Program-made: the position numbers and the translations under genes
Source of the DNA: CAYJHC01 sp964370075
GTDB lineage: Bacteria > Bacillota > Clostridia > Peptostreptococcales > Anaerovoracaceae
DNA length: 16,124 nucleotides
Direction of reading: 5' to 3'
Assembly: GCA_964370075.1 (NCBI GenBank)
Contig: CAYJHC010000040.1
Location: forward strand, 1-16,124
The notes under the pieces: generated by a model
Told to the model about the DNA's origin: nothing
What the model saw: the letters and a program-made list of their open reading frames with translations, nothing else
The model's database searches: none
Part shown: in pieces, positions 14,073 through 16,124 of the stretch
How positions within the stretch are numbered: position 1 is the stretch's first letter
Layout: every line of letters starts with the position of its first letter

Positions 14073-15680
14073 CTATAAATACTCTCTAATGTTATCTGTA
14101 AATTTGTCAATTTCAACTTTTCGTAATTTTAGGCCTGCTTTGTTTACAATCATCCTGGTAGATATTTCGCAAATTTTAGCCTTGACTTCAAGGTTGTTTT
14201 CCTTTAAGGTTGTTCCTGTTTCTACAAGGTCAACGATTGCATCTGCTAGACCTAGTAGTGGTGCTAGCTCTACACTTCCGTCTATTTTAATAAGGTCAAC
14301 ATCAAAGCCTTGTTCTTTAAAATACCTTCTAGTAACGTTAGGAAATTTAGAGGCTATTTTTTTTGTACTATCACTGTATAATTCGGTTCCGGATTTTGTA
14401 GCTACGCAAAAAGAGCATTTCCCAAATTCTAAATCTAGAAGCTCATAGCAGTCGGCATCAGCCTCGAGAATTGAATCATAGCCTACAATGCCAAGATCAC
14501 AGACTCCATTTTCTACATAGGTTATTACATCATTTGATTTTGCTAAAACTACTTCAATATTATCTCCAAGGGAGAGGATTAATTTTCGCCCTTTGTTTTC
14601 TAAATCTTCAGTATCTAGGTTCATTTTTTTGAAAAGCTCTAAAACTTTCTTTTCTATTCGCCCTTTAGTAAGAGCCAGCCTAAGTGGATTACTTTCTGTA
14701 TTTTCTGGTTGGATTTTAGTTACTAAATCAACATTAACTCCGAAGCCAACAGCAGTTTTAGTAAGGCCAAACATTGTATAAAGGTCATCATACCTTCCGC
14801 CTCTTACTATAGATTCTCCCACTGAGCTTACATATGAAGAGAAGAAAATACCGGTATAGTAAGCCATAGAGCCTAGCTCGCCTAGATCTATAATAACTCT
14901 AATGTCGCCTGCTTCTTTTAAAACAAAGTCGTACATTTGAGAAAAGTACACCATTTCTTTTTCTGCGGGGGTGTTGGCAAAAACTTCTTTTGCTTTATCC
15001 ATAACTTCATCTCCCCCAAAGAGGGTAGGAAGTGCAATAATAGCATTCTTTGAAGGACTGTCACTTAGATAGCTTAATTCCTCAATTAAAAGCGTTGTCT
15101 TTTTCTCGGTGATTAATGTTCTGAGGTTTTCTTTTAGGTTTTCATCAATTGATAAAGCTTGACAAAGTATGTCAAAGAAGGCAACATAACCGATTTCAAA
15201 CCTAGCTGGCTGATCTCCTTTTAATAAACGTAAGGTGGAAAGGGCCATAGAAAGAACTTCCTTATCTCCCTCAATAGTTGGGGCTCCAATAAGTTCAATG
15301 CCACTTTGAATAACCTCGTCACTTCTCCCTGAGTGTTTCTCGTTCATTCTAAAGGTTCTTTGGTTGTAAAAAAGCCTAATAGGCTCAGGATAATTTCTCA
15401 TATTTGTACTGACCATTCGTGCGATAGGTATAGTGCTATCAGGTCTGACCACTAATACATTTCCTTTATTATCATTAGTTTTATACATATCCTTATAGCT
15501 TAGAAAACTCTTGGAATCGGAAAAAAGAGACATATATTCTAAAGACGGAGTCATTACTTCACGATATCCTTTATCTGCAAAAAAATTATTTAATTTTTTT
15601 TCCACGCTTCTAAGTAATTCGGCTTCTTCAAAGAGCATATCTTTGGTGCCGCTTGGGGTTAGTTTTTGTTTCATCACCAT
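14073..15680 (-). CDS. hisZ-hisG: Fused ATP phosphoribosyltransferase: regulatory HisZ and catalytic short-form HisG
   Basis: 535 aa from ATG 15680, chosen because AAAAGGA lies eight bases upstream; the frame stays open to an ATG at 15755, but that part overlaps the structured leader and has no ribosome binding site. Residues 1-~326 are HisZ, a class II HisRS-like paralogue: PSGTKDML, RPDSTIPIAR, PIRLFYNQRTFRMN, VRGGRYDDL. Residues ~332-535 are short-form HisG (204 aa): LRLALTKGR at its start, DLGIVGYD, and PRPP-binding DLVETGTTLKENN (residues 484-496). Together they condense ATP with PRPP, the committed, feedback-controlled step. Short HisG needs HisZ; they are normally separate proteins forming a hetero-octamer, so a single chain is notable. 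First gene of the operon. Confidence 0.95.
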   Translation of the reverse strand: MVMKQKLTPSGTKDMLFEEAELLRSVEKKLNNFFADKGYREVMTPSLEYMSLFSDSKSFLSYKDMYKTNDNKGNVLVVRPDSTIPIARMVSTNMRNYPEPIRLFYNQRTFRMNEKHSGRSDEVIQSGIELIGAPTIEGDKEVLSMALSTLRLLKGDQPARFEIGYVAFFDILCQALSIDENLKENLRTLITEKKTTLLIEELSYLSDSPSKNAIIALPTLFGGDEVMDKAKEVFANTPAEKEMVYFSQMYDFVLKEAGDIRVIIDLGELGSMAYYTGIFFSSYVSSVGESIVRGGRYDDLYTMFGLTKTAVGFGVNVDLVTKIQPENTESNPLRLALTKGRIEKKVLELFKKMNLDTEDLENKGRKLILSLGDNIEVVLAKSNDVITYVENGVCDLGIVGYDSILEADADCYELLDLEFGKCSFCVATKSGTELYSDSTKKIASKFPNVTRRYFKEQGFDVDLIKIDGSVELAPLLGLADAIVDLVETGTTLKENNLEVKAKICEISTRMIVNKAGLKLRKVEIDKFTDNIREYL

Positions 15681-15697
15681 TTTACTTGTCCTTTTCC

Positions 15698-15779
15698 CGC
15701 AATACAGCGTTGTAGTCGTTCCTTCGTTTCTCGAGCACCCGTAAGCCTGTGCCATATGGAGGCTACAATTGTTATTGCG
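15698..15779 (-). promoter_or_regulatory. Structured, GC-rich 5' leader of the his operon, class unknown
   Basis: Between the predicted start (~15788) and the hisZ-hisG ATG, the minus-strand RNA can fold into nested helices: CGCAAUA with UAUUGCG (plus 15773-15779 with 15698-15704), then UUGUAG with CUACAA (15763-15768 with 15710-15715), then an inner GCAC/GUGC hairpin (15749-15752 with 15735-15738). Alternative pairs exist (AGCCU with AGGCU). These 82 nt are 50% G+C, well above the flanks. The outer 3' strand ends just before the ribosome binding site. No T-box AGGGUGGNACCGCG string and no histidine-rich leader peptide are present. Confidence 0.5.
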
Positions 15780-15794
15780 ATTTACTTCACTATT

Positions 15795-15823
15795 ATTATA
15801 TACATAAAAAATATGCTTGTCTA
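15795..15823 (-). promoter_or_regulatory. Sigma-70-type promoter of the his operon
   Basis: On the minus strand, TAGACA (plus 15818-15823), a 17-nt spacer and consensus TATAAT (plus 15795-15800). The predicted start is near 15788, about 108 nt before the first start codon. Confidence 0.8.
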
Positions 15824-16124
15824 TCCGCTTGATGCCAAACTTTCAAAGATTATATTGAAGGGTAAAGAGTTGCTAGATGAGACCGTTGTAGGGGTTTTGT
15901 ATGAATTTGCATTCAAGTTCAGCTAGTAATTACCATTCGAATAAGTTCGATTTCTATGTGGGAGTTTAGCATGTTCGATACTTTAACAGTTTAAAGCATT
16001 AAATAACGAAAGTCAAGAAATTTCAAAATATAGCAGTAAGAAAATTATTGAAAGCTGAAGGAGTTGTCTCTAAGGGTGTTAGAAAAAGTAATAAAGGGAT
16101 TCATAAAAAACGACACTAAATATA
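15824..16124. other. No convincing gene; upstream flank of the his operon
   Basis: Short open frames exist but none has a ribosome binding site and typical start. The longest runs on the plus strand from ATG 15756 to TAG 15926 (56 codons) and would overlap the his promoter and leader. Near the edge, separate frames give short Lys-rich peptides (one ending SNKGIHKKRH), possibly a decayed gene, but I recognise no family. Confidence 0.4.

Noticed and set aside
15680..15755. N-terminal extension of HisZ-HisG from ATG 15755
   Set aside because: No Shine-Dalgarno, the extra 25 residues match nothing in HisZ, and the DNA is the structured leader; ATG 15680 has a good site.
15680..15788. T-box riboswitch or His attenuator peptide before hisZ-hisG
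   Set aside because: The T-box AGGGUGGNACCGCG string and a leader terminator are missing, and no short frame has a run of histidine codons.
15756..15926. Small plus-strand membrane-protein gene
   Set aside because: A hydrophobic start is present but there is no ribosome binding site, and it overlaps the his promoter and leader on the other strand.

Overview
The window looks like a low-GC Gram-positive chromosome, most likely a member of the Clostridia. The signs are AT-rich DNA, strong AGGAGG-type ribosome binding sites, a signal-peptide surface protein, an IS200-type remnant, a yybP-ykoY-type riboswitch and a LytS-like kinase. I cannot name the genus from the sequence alone. Layout: (1) 1-2704, plus strand: the 3' end of an MBG-repeat surface protein, a terminator, a decayed IS200/IS605 tnpA whose 5' leader structure is intact, then a second surface protein. 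The two surface proteins end in the same unnamed C-terminal block of three membrane helices. (2) 2725-2851: two back-to-back terminators separate these genes from the convergent neighbour. (3) 2891-5876, minus strand: a PMCA/YoaB-type P-type ATPase with a TTG start, preceded by a promoter, a yybP-ykoY (Mn2+) riboswitch-like aptamer and an intrinsic terminator. The terminator shares bases with the aptamer's closing helix, as expected of a transcriptional ON switch. (4) 5880-8884, plus strand: a promoter region with palindromes, then an overlapping two-component pair: a multi-pass LytS-type histidine kinase and a response regulator with a winged-helix, SARP-like output domain. (5) 8905-9011: a long inverted-repeat structure between the convergent regulator gene and his operon. 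(6) 9014-15823, minus strand: a histidine biosynthesis operon in the order hisZ-hisG (fused), hisC, hisB, hisH, hisA, hisF-hisI (fused), hisE. It has a good promoter and a GC-rich structured leader. hisD is absent from its usual place between hisG and hisC, and no histidinol-phosphate phosphatase is present. (7) 15824-16124: no convincing gene. How the genes work together: the his genes encode the pathway from PRPP and ATP to histidinol phosphate, so the last two activities must come from elsewhere. The ATPase appears to be a metal-responsive cation exporter. The two-component pair has no obvious target gene beside it. The most interesting items are the riboswitch-ATPase unit, the two his fusions with the missing hisD, the unidentified his leader, the shared surface-protein C-terminal domain, and a 16-nt identity between the IS200 leader and the hisE ribosome binding site.
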